From Halopiger goleimassiliensis (GTDB taxonomy: Archaea; Halobacteriota; Halobacteria; Halobacteriales; Natrialbaceae), in NCBI RefSeq assembly GCF_000455345.1, contig NZ_HG315690.1, forward strand, positions 2,952,339 to 3,016,338: 64,000 bases of DNA, written 5' to 3'. Shown piece after piece: positions 16,510 through 25,259 of this stretch. Under the pieces are notes generated by a model, which saw nothing but the letters and a program-made list of their open reading frames with translations, did not search any database and was not told where the DNA came from. Each line of letters starts with the position of its first letter. The stretch's first letter is position 1. A program made the position numbers and the translations under genes.

Positions 16510-18651
16510 GTGATTGGCGAAGAACGGGTAGTGATTCGACGGGTCGGACTCCTCGCGGTCGTGGCGCTTCTGTTCGCGAGCCTCCCGCTGGGAATCGGCA
16601 CCGCGGCGATAGCGGCGAGTAGCGGGCCAGTGTCCGGGGTCGGTGACGGAGGAAGCGGAGTCGTCGACTCGAGCGCGTTCCTCGAGCCGTCGACGGCAAG
16701 CGTGGCCGGACGTGCGGCAAGCAACAGGGAGGATATCCTCCACCGGACGACGACCCTGCGGCGGCTCCCCGACGAACCGGGAACGTTCGAGACCGAGATG
16801 ACGTTCGACGTCCCGGGATCGATGCTGGAGTTCGACGTTCGGCTGGCCGACGGGGCGACGGTCGAGTCGATGGACGGCTTCGAGCCGAACGGGGACGGAA
16901 CCTACGAGTGGACCAGGGATACCGACGCCCCGTCGATCCGGTTCTCGATGCCGGCCAATCGGACGGGCCAGGTCGGTCACGCGTCGGGAGCCGACACTGA
17001 GGGCGTGGCGGCCACGACGACGGGCTCGACGGCGGGTTCCGAGCGCGACTACACGTTCGTCGACACCGGCGAGTGGGGGATCGTCCAGGTTCCGGGGGTC
17101 GGCATCTCGGTGCGTGGCACGACGTCGATCGGCGTCGACGAGACGGTGACCGTCGACGGCCCCGGAGCGGCGGGCAACGACATCGCCTTCCTCGGCGAGG
17201 TCACCGTCTTCGAGCGAACGGTCGGCACCGAGACGATCGAACTCGCCGTCCCCGAGGCCGCCGACCTCGAACCCGACCCGGAAGCGATCCTCGAGACCCT
17301 GGCCTGGAGCAGTCATCGCCTCGACGTCGGCGCGAGCAGCGAGGAGACGTTCTTCGTCGCCGCGCCCACCACCGTCGACTGGGAGCCGCGTGGCCTCCAG
17401 TTGGGTAAGGGTGACGCCTGGGTCCGTGCGGACGCGCCGCTCGAGGCGGCGGACAACGCCTGGATCCACGAGTACGTCCACGTCCACCAGCCCTACGTCG
17501 AGGGCGTCGGGACGACGACCGAAGCCGAGTGGCTCGTCGAGGCACAGGCGGACTACTACGCCGCGACGCTCACCCTCGAGAAGGGGCTGATCGCGTTCGA
17601 CGACTATCGCGAGTTCTTCGAGCGCGGCGAACGCTCCTTCTACGCCGACGGCGTCCTCACCGATCCCGCGACGTGGGACAGCCCCAATACGAACTACGTC
17701 AAGGGGCGGCTCGTCTACGGCGAACTCGACCGACAGCTCCGTCTCGCGACCGACGGCGATCGCACGCTCGAGGACGTGTTCCGGCAGTTCAACGCCGCGG
17801 ACGAACGGATCACCGAGGAGACGTTCCTCGGTGCCCTCGAGCAAGCAGGCGGCGAGGACCTCCGGGACCTCGCAGAGGAGTACACGAGGACGGACGCGAC
17901 GCCCGAGATGTGGGACCGGAAGGCCCACGAGGAAGCGTTCGACCTGCAACGCGCGACGTTCGAGTACGGACTGGCCGCCGACAGCCTCGAGGCCGGCGAC
18001 GAGTCGTGGCCGTTCCTCGAGCGCGACGGGGAGTCGGTGACGGCGGTTCCAGCCGACGAGACCGTGACAGTTGCGGCGAGCGTCGTCAACACCGGTGATC
18101 GAAACGGCACCGCCGACGCGACGCTCACGGTCGACGGCCAGGCCGTCGACACGGCCTCGATCGACCTCGCGGTCGACGACGAGACGGTGGTCGACCTCGA
18201 GTGGACGCCGCCCGAACCGGGCGAGTACACCCTCCGGATCGGCTCCGAGACGGTGACGGCGTTCGTCACGACCGACTCGTGGGTGACCGTCACGTCGGTG
18301 TCGTTCGACCCCGAGCAGGCCCGTCCCGGCGAGCCGATCACCGCCACGGCCACCGTGGAGAACCCCGGCGAGGACCCCGCGGCGGCCGTCCTCCACGTAC
18401 GGACCTACGAGGGGAGCGTCGGCGAACACCCGGTGTTGCTGGCGGGCGGCGAGACGACGACGATCGAGCAGGAACTGCGGTTCGACTCGACGGCCGAGTA
18501 CGAGGTCGGGATCGCCGACGCGACGGCTTCCGTCACCGTCGAGTCGCCGCCCCCGCCGGCCGAACTCGAGGAGGTTCCCGGGTTCAGCCTCGCTACGGCG
18601 CTTGCAGGACTCCTGTTCGCAGCACTGCTGCTCGGATCGCGACGACAGTAA
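16510..18651 (+). CDS. Secreted gluzincin-type metalloprotease with PGF-CTERM-like anchor
   Basis: 713 aa from a GTG (a second GTG at 16531 gives a shorter signal peptide). The N-terminal hydrophobic segment (about 12-35) is a Sec signal. The zinc site is HEYVH (His320, Glu321, His324) with the likely third ligand Glu344 in WLVEAQADYY, a gluzincin spacing as in M61/M1 peptidases. Residues about 520-665 form two CARDB-like beta domains. The end, VPGFSLATALAGLLF followed by LLLGSRRQ, is a PGF motif, helix and basic tail, the sorting signal cut by archaeosortase ArtA. It is expected on the cell surface, lipid-linked. Confidence 0.75.
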   Translation: MIGEERVVIRRVGLLAVVALLFASLPLGIGTAAIAASSGPVSGVGDGGSGVVDSSAFLEPSTASVAGRAASNREDILHRTTTLRRLPDEPGTFETEMTFDVPGSMLEFDVRLADGATVESMDGFEPNGDGTYEWTRDTDAPSIRFSMPANRTGQVGHASGADTEGVAATTTGSTAGSERDYTFVDTGEWGIVQVPGVGISVRGTTSIGVDETVTVDGPGAAGNDIAFLGEVTVFERTVGTETIELAVPEAADLEPDPEAILETLAWSSHRLDVGASSEETFFVAAPTTVDWEPRGLQLGKGDAWVRADAPLEAADNAWIHEYVHVHQPYVEGVGTTTEAEWLVEAQADYYAATLTLEKGLIAFDDYREFFERGERSFYADGVLTDPATWDSPNTNYVKGRLVYGELDRQLRLATDGDRTLEDVFRQFNAADERITEETFLGALEQAGGEDLRDLAEEYTRTDATPEMWDRKAHEEAFDLQRATFEYGLAADSLEAGDESWPFLERDGESVTAVPADETVTVAASVVNTGDRNGTADATLTVDGQAVDTASIDLAVDDETVVDLEWTPPEPGEYTLRIGSETVTAFVTTDSWVTVTSVSFDPEQARPGEPITATATVENPGEDPAAAVLHVRTYEGSVGEHPVLLAGGETTTIEQELRFDSTAEYEVGIADATASVTVESPPPPAELEEVPGFSLATALAGLLFAALLLGSRRQ

Positions 18652-18679
18652 CGAGGGAGGGAGCAGCCGCGGGAAGCGG

Positions 18680-19222
18680 TCACTCCCCGTCGTCTCTGGA
18701 AACGCGGAACGTACAAGCGTCGGCCCCGTCGTCCACGCACTCGAGTTTCGAGACCGTCGCGGTCGCGTCCGCGGCGTCGGTAAGTCCCAGCAACACCCCG
18801 TGAGCGATCGCACAGTAGGGCCGTTCCGAGCGGTAGGTAACCACCACCTCGTCGCCGTCGCGGTGCCCGGAGACCGCCGGAAGGGACGTCTCCGCAGTGG
18901 CCGCATCGACGTCCGCGACGACCTCGTCGATCTCGGCGAGCAACTCCAGTAGCGTCCAGTCGTCCGCGACGTGCGCGCCGAACGTCGAGAGCAGTTCCGG
19001 CGCGAGGCGGCGTCCGAAGCCGCGTTCGATCTGGCGACGATCCTGGACCGCCATCTCGGACAGCGACGCCAGGATCGCCTCGAGTTCCGCGTCGTCGTAG
19101 AACGAGACCGGCAGGTACAGCGTGGCCTCGACGTCGGCCTGCTCGAGGATCGCCTCCCAGGTGTCCTCGTCGCTCCGGTCGACGACGTATTCCTCGAGGG
19201 TCTTGTGGACGATTCCGTGCAT
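18680..19222 (-). CDS. HNOB (H-NOX-like) domain protein, probably heme-free
   Basis: 180 aa, a stand-alone domain. The start MHGIVHKTLEEYVVDR and TWEAIL match the opening of heme-NO-binding domains, and TYRSER (Tyr130, Ser132, Arg134) is the YxSxR motif that holds heme propionates in H-NOX. The helix that should carry the proximal heme His, about residues 93-105 (ELLAEIDEVVADV), has no His. The nearest are His84 and His120. It may bind another ligand or act as a redox-blind structural homologue. No kinase or transducer partner is adjacent. Confidence 0.7.
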   Translation of the reverse strand: MHGIVHKTLEEYVVDRSDEDTWEAILEQADVEATLYLPVSFYDDAELEAILASLSEMAVQDRRQIERGFGRRLAPELLSTFGAHVADDWTLLELLAEIDEVVADVDAATAETSLPAVSGHRDGDEVVVTYRSERPYCAIAHGVLLGLTDAADATATVSKLECVDDGADACTFRVSRDDGE

Positions 19223-19350
19223 GGGCGATGGTGGGACGCTATCGACTCGGGTGGTCGGAGTAGCGGTCGATACGGACGTAACGCTTGTGGCAACTTATAG
19301 GGTTCGTTACAGAAACGACGGCCGGGATGCCTTCGCCGACGGCGCTACAG

Positions 19351-20208
19351 TTACAGTTCTCGAGCGAGCGCAGGCGCGACGGAGACCGCGCTCGTCGGCC
19401 GTTCGATGGTGTCGGTACCGTAGATCGCCTCGACGCCGGCCCGCGCGAGTTTCGTCGCCGCGTTGCGGACCAGCAGGGGATGGACGCAGGTGACGACGAC
19501 GCGACCGACGCCCCGATCGGAGAGGACGCCGACGGCCTCGCTCATCGTCGATCCGGTCGCGATGATGTCGTCGACGACGACCACGTCCCGGTCCGCGACG
19601 TCGACGTCGCTGGGCGAGATCTCGACCTCCGTCCCCGAGTGACGCGTCTTCTCGAAGTAGTCCGTCGTCCCGGCCCCGTACGCGTCTCGGACCGTCTCGG
19701 CCAGCTCGATCGCCCCCGCGTCGGGCGCGAGAAAGACCGGGTCCGCAAGGTCCGCCGGCAGCGGCTCCGCGAGGCGGCCCGCCGCGTCCACGGCCGTCGC
19801 CGTCGGCTCGAAGAACTCACAGACGGACTCTTCGTGCGGGGTAACCGTCAGGACGCGATCGGTACCGGTCGAGATCGCCCGCGCGACCGCGCGAGCCGAG
19901 ATCGGCTGGCCGGCTTCGAACGCCTCGTCCTGGCGTCCGTAGCCCAGGTACGGGATCACGGTGACGACCTCGTCGACGCCGGCCTCGCGGGCCGCATCCT
20001 GCAGTTGCAACAGTTCGAGGTGGGCGTCGCTCGAGACCGTCGAGGCGACGACGATGGCCCGATCGACGTCCCGGTCGGCCAGTTCGGGGACGGTCACGAG
20101 CAGTTCGCCGTCGGGGAAGCGGTCGTAGTCGGCGACGGCGAGCGGTTCCTCGAGTTCGGCCGCGAGGGCCGCGGCGAGAGACTGCGACGCGGATCCGCTG
20201 ACGATCAT
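19351..20208 (-). CDS. prs: Ribose-phosphate pyrophosphokinase
   Basis: 285 aa, the size of archaeal class I/III PRPP synthases. It makes PRPP from ribose 5-phosphate and ATP for nucleotide, histidine and tryptophan synthesis. Seen: FPDGELLVTVPE near residue 32, VIPYLGYGRQDEAF (flexible loop region), FLAPDAGAIELA and the PRPP loop VVVDDIIATGSTMSEA. The ATG at 20208 has GTTTACC about 26 nt upstream; the frame upstream is not coding-like. Confidence 0.95.
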   Translation of the reverse strand: MIVSGSASQSLAAALAAELEEPLAVADYDRFPDGELLVTVPELADRDVDRAIVVASTVSSDAHLELLQLQDAAREAGVDEVVTVIPYLGYGRQDEAFEAGQPISARAVARAISTGTDRVLTVTPHEESVCEFFEPTATAVDAAGRLAEPLPADLADPVFLAPDAGAIELAETVRDAYGAGTTDYFEKTRHSGTEVEISPSDVDVADRDVVVVDDIIATGSTMSEAVGVLSDRGVGRVVVTCVHPLLVRNAATKLARAGVEAIYGTDTIERPTSAVSVAPALAREL

Positions 20209-20327
20209 ATGCGAGCCCACAGCGTGTGGGGTAAACCCCTTTTCGTTCTCCGGATCGCCAGTCCTTCGGCGACTCCGTCGCGGAGTCGACTCGGTCCTCG
20301 GTGCGTCGGCCCGGTTGCGGTTCCGTC

Positions 20328-20888
20328 TCAGTCCTCGGTGGTACCGCAGTGCGTCCCGTCGTTGTCGACGAGGAACCGCAACTCGCCGTCGCGGCCGATG
20401 AACGCGACCAGGTCGAGGCAATCGTGATCGTTCCAGCGGTCCGGTTCGACCTGCGTGAGTTCGTCGCCGCGACGGGCCAACAGTCGGAACGAGCCCGGTT
20501 CGGTCGGCCAGTCGCGCTCGAGGGTCACCCCCGAACTCGGCTCGAGGTCGTGGGTCGTCCAGTGTTCGACGTGGCCGTCGAACTCCACGATGACGTCGAC
20601 CGTGTGGGCCCGGTCGTGGACGTTCTCGAGGCTTACCTCGCCGAGGACGGTGCCGTCCGCTGCGTCCGAGGAGTCCCCGTCCGTCGACGCATCGTCGTCG
20701 GCCACGTCCGACTCGTGGCCCGTCGCCGGGGACGCCTCGTCGTCGGCGTCCCGCTCGTCGTCCGTAGCGTTTTCGTCCGTCCCATCCTCCCCGTTTCCGC
20801 CGTCGTCTCCGCCCGAGCAGCCGGCGAGCACCCCCGCGAGGGCGGTGCCGGTCCCGGCGAGCAAGCGTCGACGCGCAATCCCGGTCAT
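20328..20888 (-). CDS. Tat-dependent lipoprotein, function unknown
   Basis: 186 aa. The N-terminus IARRRLLAGTGTALAGVLAGC has an RR pair and an LAGC lipobox, so a Tat-exported lipid-anchored protein is expected. An Asp/Glu/Ser-rich linker (about residues 25-78) leads to a beta-rich domain with EVSLENVHDRAHTVDVIVEF and Cys pair CLDLVAF...HCGTTED. This resembles small haloarchaeal immunoglobulin-like lipoproteins. No ligand can be named. Confidence 0.75.
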   Translation of the reverse strand: MTGIARRRLLAGTGTALAGVLAGCSGGDDGGNGEDGTDENATDDERDADDEASPATGHESDVADDDASTDGDSSDAADGTVLGEVSLENVHDRAHTVDVIVEFDGHVEHWTTHDLEPSSGVTLERDWPTEPGSFRLLARRGDELTQVEPDRWNDHDCLDLVAFIGRDGELRFLVDNDGTHCGTTED

Positions 20889-20985
20889 CTCGTTCGGTGA
20901 CAGGCGTCGGTCCCAGTTAATCCTCCGTCAGACGCGCGTCTGACGGCACTTCGATCGCGCTTATCGGACCCCGGCCCGAACGCGG

Positions 20986-21882
20986 TCAATCGGATCGTCG
21001 ACGCGTCGGGATCGCGAGCCCGGAGACGTCGGTGACGCCGAGGGCTCGAGTCCGCGGGTTCGCGTCCGTGGCGAACGGGTCGCCGTCGTCCGAGGAGCGG
21101 AAGGAGCCGTCCGCGGTGACGGCGTAGACGCCGCCGCCGTAGCCGATGCCGACGATCTCGGCGTTCGATTCGAATCCGGGCGTCCACTCGTCGTCGTTGG
21201 CCGCGTAGACCGTGCCGTCCTCGGAAACGGCGTGGGCGCGGGTCAGCCGTCCCGGCTCCGACCGTGGGTCGGCGGCGACGACCGAGAACGGCCCCTCGCG
21301 GATCGTCATCCAGCCGTTGCCGAGTTTGTACAGTCCCTCCGCGGTCGCCGCGAGCGGAACGCTCCCCGCCGCGACGTCGCGGACGTCGGTCAGGCCGGCG
21401 TGGTCTAGCCCGCCGTCGTGGACGCGGTAGACCCCGCTGTCGGTCCCCACCAGGTCGCCGTCGATCGCGGTGACCGTCGCGACGCCGTCGCTGGCGAGGT
21501 CCGACCACTCCGCAGCGTCGGCGGCCCGACAGGCGATCCGCCCCCCGTCGTCGGCCGCCAGCAGATCGTTCCCGTCGTAGCCGACCGCGACCGCCGGACC
21601 GAACCCCGTCTCGGTGAACGTCGGCTCCCCGCTCGAGCCCTCCCCGTCGGCGTCCCCGGAGCCGTCGGGGAGTTCGAGTACGCGGACGTCCTCGTCGGTC
21701 GCGACGGCGACGCGATCGGCCGTCGCGGCGACGTCCCGTGCCCGGCAGCGTGCACAGAGACCGAACTCGCCGACGGTGGTGCCGGCGACGCGCACCCGGA
21801 CGACCCCCATGGAACTCGCGACGAAGGCGTCGATCGCGCCCTGTCGGTCGCCGTAGACGCGCTTTTCCTCGATCGTGAGCAT
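20986..21882 (-). CDS. HVO_0234-family beta-propeller protein
   Basis: 298 aa. It consists of repeated short blade motifs (GLYKLGNGW, GTVYAANDDEW, GVYAVTADGSF, GVYRVHDGG) typical of a beta-propeller. It begins MLTIEEKRVYGDRQG, as I recall from the haloarchaea-only HVO_0234 family. A CARCRARD pair of cysteines sits in the first blade. There is no signal peptide, so it should be cytoplasmic. Function unknown. It diverges from glmM. Confidence 0.8.
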   Translation of the reverse strand: MLTIEEKRVYGDRQGAIDAFVASSMGVVRVRVAGTTVGEFGLCARCRARDVAATADRVAVATDEDVRVLELPDGSGDADGEGSSGEPTFTETGFGPAVAVGYDGNDLLAADDGGRIACRAADAAEWSDLASDGVATVTAIDGDLVGTDSGVYRVHDGGLDHAGLTDVRDVAAGSVPLAATAEGLYKLGNGWMTIREGPFSVVAADPRSEPGRLTRAHAVSEDGTVYAANDDEWTPGFESNAEIVGIGYGGGVYAVTADGSFRSSDDGDPFATDANPRTRALGVTDVSGLAIPTRRRSD

Positions 21883-22096
21883 ACCTCGACCGACGGGGGC
21901 TGTCGCCGAAAGCGTTCCGTCTGCGGTACACCTGGTCGTGGCCCAGTCACAGGTCTCGTGGACGGACCTGCAGGACGAACGCGTCTCGGGACCCCGTCTG
22001 ACACCCGAGCGGTGAACGAATCACGACCAGGTGGAGGCCTGCAGGAATCGAACGGCTTCGGAATCCCTTTGAGGTGGCCCCGTAGACTAGCGTGTG

Positions 22097-23461
22097 ATGG
22101 AAGTGTTCGGATCCAGCGGGACGCGCGGCGTCGCGAACGAGGAGCTGACGCCCGCGTTCGTCCTGCGCGTCGTGAAAGCGGCGGGGACGGCCTGGGGGGC
22201 CGACCGGGTCGCCATCGCGCGCGACACGCGATACACCGGTCGGATGCTGGCCGACGCGGCCGCCAGCGGACTCGCGAGCACGGGTACCGACGTGGACCGC
22301 CTCGGGATCGTTCCCACGCCGGGAGCACAGTTCTACGCCGAACGCGAGGGCGTCCCGGTGATCGTCGTCACGGCCTCGCACAACCCGCCACAGTACAACG
22401 GCATCAAACTCGTCGGCAACGACGGCGTCGAACTCGCCGTCTCGGACCTAGAGGAGATCGAGGAGACGTTACTGGCCGAAGCCTTCGCCAAAGCCGCCTG
22501 GGACGAGACCGGACGCGTGCGAACCGTCGACGGCGTCGGCCGCGACTACGTCGACGCGCTGCTCGAGGCCGCGAACCGGGAACCGATCGCCGACGCCGAC
22601 CTCACCGTCGCGCTCGATCCCGGCCACGGCGCGGGCGCGCTCACCAGCCCCGAGTTCTTCCGCGAACTCGGCTGTCGCGTCGTCACCGTCAACGGCCAGC
22701 CCGACGGTCACTTCCCCGGACGCGACCCCGAACCCGTTCCCGACAACCTCGCGGATCTGGGTCGGCTGGTCCGGGCGACCGACGCCGACGTCGGTATCGC
22801 CCACGACGGCGACGCCGACCGCGCGATCTTCTTCGACGAACACGGCGAGTACGTCGAGGGCGACGCCACCCTCGCCGCGCTGGCCGCCGCCGAACTCGAG
22901 GCCGGCGACACCGCCGTCTCCGCGGTCAACGTCTCCCAGCGGCTGGTCGACGTCGCCGACGAGGTCGGTGCGGACCTCGAACTGACGCCGATCGGCTCGA
23001 CGAACATCATCACCCGGATCCGCGAACTCGAGGCCGACGGCCGCGCGGTGCCGATCGCCGGCGAGGGCAACGGTGGGATCTTCTTCCCCGACTACCGCCT
23101 CTCGCGCGATGGGGCCTTCACCGCCGCGCGATTCCTCGAGTTGGTCGCCGAACGCCCCGTCAGCGAGATCGTCGCCCCCTACGACGGCTACGCCAACGTT
23201 CGCCGCAACCTCGAGTACGAGTCGACCGCCGAACGTGACGCCATGCTCGACGCCGCCGCGAACCACGCCCACGCCGCCGACGCCGACCTCAACACGCGCG
23301 ACGGTTACCGCCTCGATTACGGCGACGCCTGGGTGCTCGCCCGTCCCTCCGGTACGGAACCGCTCGTACGAGTTTACGCAGAGGCCCGCGACGCCGACCG
23401 CGCTGACGCCCTCGCCGAGGAGATGTACGAGACGCTCGTCGATGCGCGGTCGAACGCCTGA
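22097..23461 (+). CDS. glmM: Phosphoglucosamine mutase / phosphohexomutase
   Basis: 454 aa. The alpha-D-phosphohexomutase signature is complete: MEVFGSSGTRG at the start, catalytic Ser in VTASHNPPQYNG (about residue 96), metal loop HDGDADRAIFFDE, sugar loop IAGEGNGGIFFPDY and phosphate loop RPSGTEPLVRVYAEA. It interconverts hexosamine or hexose 1- and 6-phosphates for surface glycans. The substrate (GlcN or Glc/Man) is not certain. The ATG at 22097 follows an in-frame GTG by one codon. Confidence 0.9.
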   Translation: MEVFGSSGTRGVANEELTPAFVLRVVKAAGTAWGADRVAIARDTRYTGRMLADAAASGLASTGTDVDRLGIVPTPGAQFYAEREGVPVIVVTASHNPPQYNGIKLVGNDGVELAVSDLEEIEETLLAEAFAKAAWDETGRVRTVDGVGRDYVDALLEAANREPIADADLTVALDPGHGAGALTSPEFFRELGCRVVTVNGQPDGHFPGRDPEPVPDNLADLGRLVRATDADVGIAHDGDADRAIFFDEHGEYVEGDATLAALAAAELEAGDTAVSAVNVSQRLVDVADEVGADLELTPIGSTNIITRIRELEADGRAVPIAGEGNGGIFFPDYRLSRDGAFTAARFLELVAERPVSEIVAPYDGYANVRRNLEYESTAERDAMLDAAANHAHAADADLNTRDGYRLDYGDAWVLARPSGTEPLVRVYAEARDADRADALAEEMYETLVDARSNA

Positions 23462-23466
23462 GGAGG
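23462..23466 (+). promoter_or_regulatory. Shine-Dalgarno site of the GrpB gene
   Basis: GGAGG begins one base after the glmM stop and ends 5 nt before the ATG at 23472. As the second gene of an apparent operon, this start is served by a ribosome site, unlike most first genes here that look leaderless. Confidence 0.6.
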
Positions 23467-23471
23467 ACCGA

Positions 23472-23990
23472 ATGGTTGGGTTAGAGCGCGGCACCGTCGA
23501 ACTCGAGCCCCACCAGGAATCGTGGCGAGAGAAGTACGACGAGGAAATCGCGCGGCTGCAGGGTATCGTCGGTGACGCAGTTCTCGCGTTCGAGCACGTC
23601 GGGAGCACCGCCGTCGAGGGACTCCCTGCGAAACCGGTGATCGATATCCTCGCAGTCGTCGAGGAACTGGACGAGGTGGACGACCTCCGCCCGGTCCTCG
23701 AGTCTCACGGGTACGAATACCGCCAGGAAGACGTCGACGGACGGGTGTTTTTCGCCAGGGGACCGCGGACGAACCGCACGCACTACCTTTCGATCACGGA
23801 ACGGGAGACTCAGTTTTACGAGGAGACGATCGCCTTTCGGGATTACCTCCGGAACAACCCCGAAGCCGCCGAGCGGTACGCGGCGGTGAAACGACGGCTG
23901 GCCGAGAAATACCCGGACGACAGGGCGGCCTACACCGCCGAGAAAGGCGACGTGATTCAGGACATCCTCGAGCGAGCGCTGGCCGACTGA
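23472..23990 (+). CDS. GrpB/UPF0157-family protein
   Basis: 172 aa, the usual length. The family core is clear: FEHVGSTAVEGLPAKPVIDILAVV, a nucleotidyltransferase-like GS...D.D arrangement, then RTHYLSITE and FRDYLRNNPEAAERYAAVKR. The family is related to nucleotidyltransferases and is sometimes fused to CoaE; its reaction is not settled. It follows glmM by 10 nt. Confidence 0.9.
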   Translation: MVGLERGTVELEPHQESWREKYDEEIARLQGIVGDAVLAFEHVGSTAVEGLPAKPVIDILAVVEELDEVDDLRPVLESHGYEYRQEDVDGRVFFARGPRTNRTHYLSITERETQFYEETIAFRDYLRNNPEAAERYAAVKRRLAEKYPDDRAAYTAEKGDVIQDILERALAD

Positions 23991-24073
23991 TCCGTGCTCG
24001 AGGCGTCCGGCGATCGAGACTCTCGAGAGCGGGGAGCGTGGCCGTTTTACGCCCGCCGCCCGTCCGCTCGAGT

Positions 24074-24508
24074 ATGGGATACGCCTGCCCGGTCTGTGGT
24101 GCCGAACAGGCCGACGCCGAACACCTGGCGAACCACCTCGCCGTCACCGCCTCACTGGGCCGGGAGGAGCACGAGTCCTGGCTCGAGGAACACGCCCCCG
24201 ACTGGGCCGATCGCTCGCCGGCGGAACTCGGTGCGATCGTCAGCGAGCACGCCGAGGAGATCGACACCCCCGAGTTCGAAGGTGGACACGCACACGGCCA
24301 CGAACCCGGCCGTCCGGGCGGTCTCGAGGACGGGATCGCCCAGCAGAGCCGCGGGCCCGGTCGCGGTTCGCTGACCGCCGAGGCCGAGGACGTCCTCCAG
24401 GAAGCGCGGGAACTGACGCGACGGATGCAGTCCGACGCATCGGACGACGCGGCGAGCGATGCGCACGACGCCGCCGCGGAAGACGCCGACGGAAACGAAA
24501 ACGCGTAA
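24074..24508 (+). CDS. Zinc-finger protein, DUF5810-like
   Basis: 144 aa. The N-terminus MGYACPVCGAEQADAEHLANH forms a C2H2-type zinc site (CxxC...HxxxH). The middle is acidic with a His/Gly-rich segment (GGHAHGHEPGRPGG), then a helix LTAEAEDVLQEARELTRRM and a disordered Asp/Ala tail. The layout matches the haloarchaeal DUF5810 family, as I recall it, and the gene is followed by a DUF5809-like gene, a pairing I recall as common. CGTTTTACG about 29 nt upstream supports the start. Function unknown. Confidence 0.75.
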   Translation: MGYACPVCGAEQADAEHLANHLAVTASLGREEHESWLEEHAPDWADRSPAELGAIVSEHAEEIDTPEFEGGHAHGHEPGRPGGLEDGIAQQSRGPGRGSLTAEAEDVLQEARELTRRMQSDASDDAASDAHDAAAEDADGNENA

Positions 24509-24533
24509 CTACGCGTCGCTCGAGCCTTCGGGT

Positions 24534-24944
24534 ATGAAGACGACGGGGCAGTTTTCCTTCGCGTCGGTCGAGGAGGCCCGCGAGACGTACGAATCGGTCG
24601 GCCCGGCCGCCCAGACGGTCGTCCGGGAGGTCGCCCGCGCCATGGAGTTCGACCGTGAGGAGTACGACGAGCGCGTCACCGGCGACGTCGTCGAGACGGC
24701 CCGCGACGCCTTGTTCGCGAGCCTGCTCGAGGTGCGGGTCGGCTCCCGGGAGGCGTTCGAGGAGTGGCGCGAGGCGTTCGACGGCGAAGTGACGGTCACG
24801 GGCCACGAGAACGTCGATCGAGTCGTCTGGCACGTCGGGCCGACGGACGAGGCCGTCGCCGCGACCTTCCAGAACGAGGAGGAGGCCGCGGTCGCCACCC
24901 TGCGCCGGCAGGCGTTCGGGCGGCTGTATCGAGATCTCGTGTAG
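24534..24944 (+). CDS. DUF5809-like conserved haloarchaeal protein
   Basis: 136 aa, 25 nt after the DUF5810-like gene. It is a soluble alpha/beta protein with MKTTGQFSFASVEEARETYE, FDREEYDERVTGDVVETARD and HVGPTDEAVAATFQNE. No catalytic motif is evident. The constant neighbour suggests the two act together; what they do is not known. Confidence 0.75.
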   Translation: MKTTGQFSFASVEEARETYESVGPAAQTVVREVARAMEFDREEYDERVTGDVVETARDALFASLLEVRVGSREAFEEWREAFDGEVTVTGHENVDRVVWHVGPTDEAVAATFQNEEEAAVATLRRQAFGRLYRDLV

Positions 24945-24961
24945 GCCCACCGGCTTTGTTC

Positions 24962-24981
24962 GTTCCCACCGTAGTGGGAAC
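24962..24981 (+). promoter_or_regulatory. Inverted repeat abutting the vapB start, putative operator
   Basis: GTTCCCAC (24962-24969) and GTGGGAAC (24974-24981) are perfect 8-bp arms with a 4-nt spacer. The right arm ends one base before the ATG at 24983. AbrB-type antitoxins repress their own operons, and binding here would block a leaderless start. Confidence 0.55.
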
Positions 24982-24982
24982 C

Positions 24983-25258
24983 ATGAACGCCGACGGCGAC
25001 GACCGACGAATCGACGACAAGGGACGGATCACGATCCCACAGCGGATGCGAGAACGATTGAACCTCGAGGAGTGCGAACGAGTCTCCGTCGAACTCGAGG
25101 ACGGCGCTATCGTCGTCCGGCCACGGGTCTCTCGGTCCGCGTTTGTCGATGCGATGGAGGGGTGTCTCACGGCGGAGACGAAATCGACGGACGCACCGAC
25201 GGTCGCGCCGGCGGACCTGAAAGCCGACTGGACGTCCGATCTACCGGACGGATCGTAG
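24983..25258 (+). CDS. vapB: AbrB/MazE-fold antitoxin (VapB-like)
   Basis: 91 aa. RRIDDKGRITIPQRMRERLNL and VSVELEDGAIVVRPR form the swapped-hairpin AbrB DNA-binding fold. The C-terminal half (AFVDAMEGCLTAETKS to the end at LPDGS) is the flexible part that usually wraps the toxin. The next gene, one base after the stop, is a PIN-domain toxin that is frameshifted, so this antitoxin may now be an orphan. Confidence 0.85.
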   Translation: MNADGDDRRIDDKGRITIPQRMRERLNLEECERVSVELEDGAIVVRPRVSRSAFVDAMEGCLTAETKSTDAPTVAPADLKADWTSDLPDGS

Positions 25259-25259
25259 G

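Noticed and set aside
16501-19293. 930-codon open frame on the minus strand
   Set aside because: Antisense shadow of the surface metalloprotease and HNOB genes; GC-rich codon bias keeps the opposite strand open. Arg/Pro/Val-rich low-complexity content, no motif.
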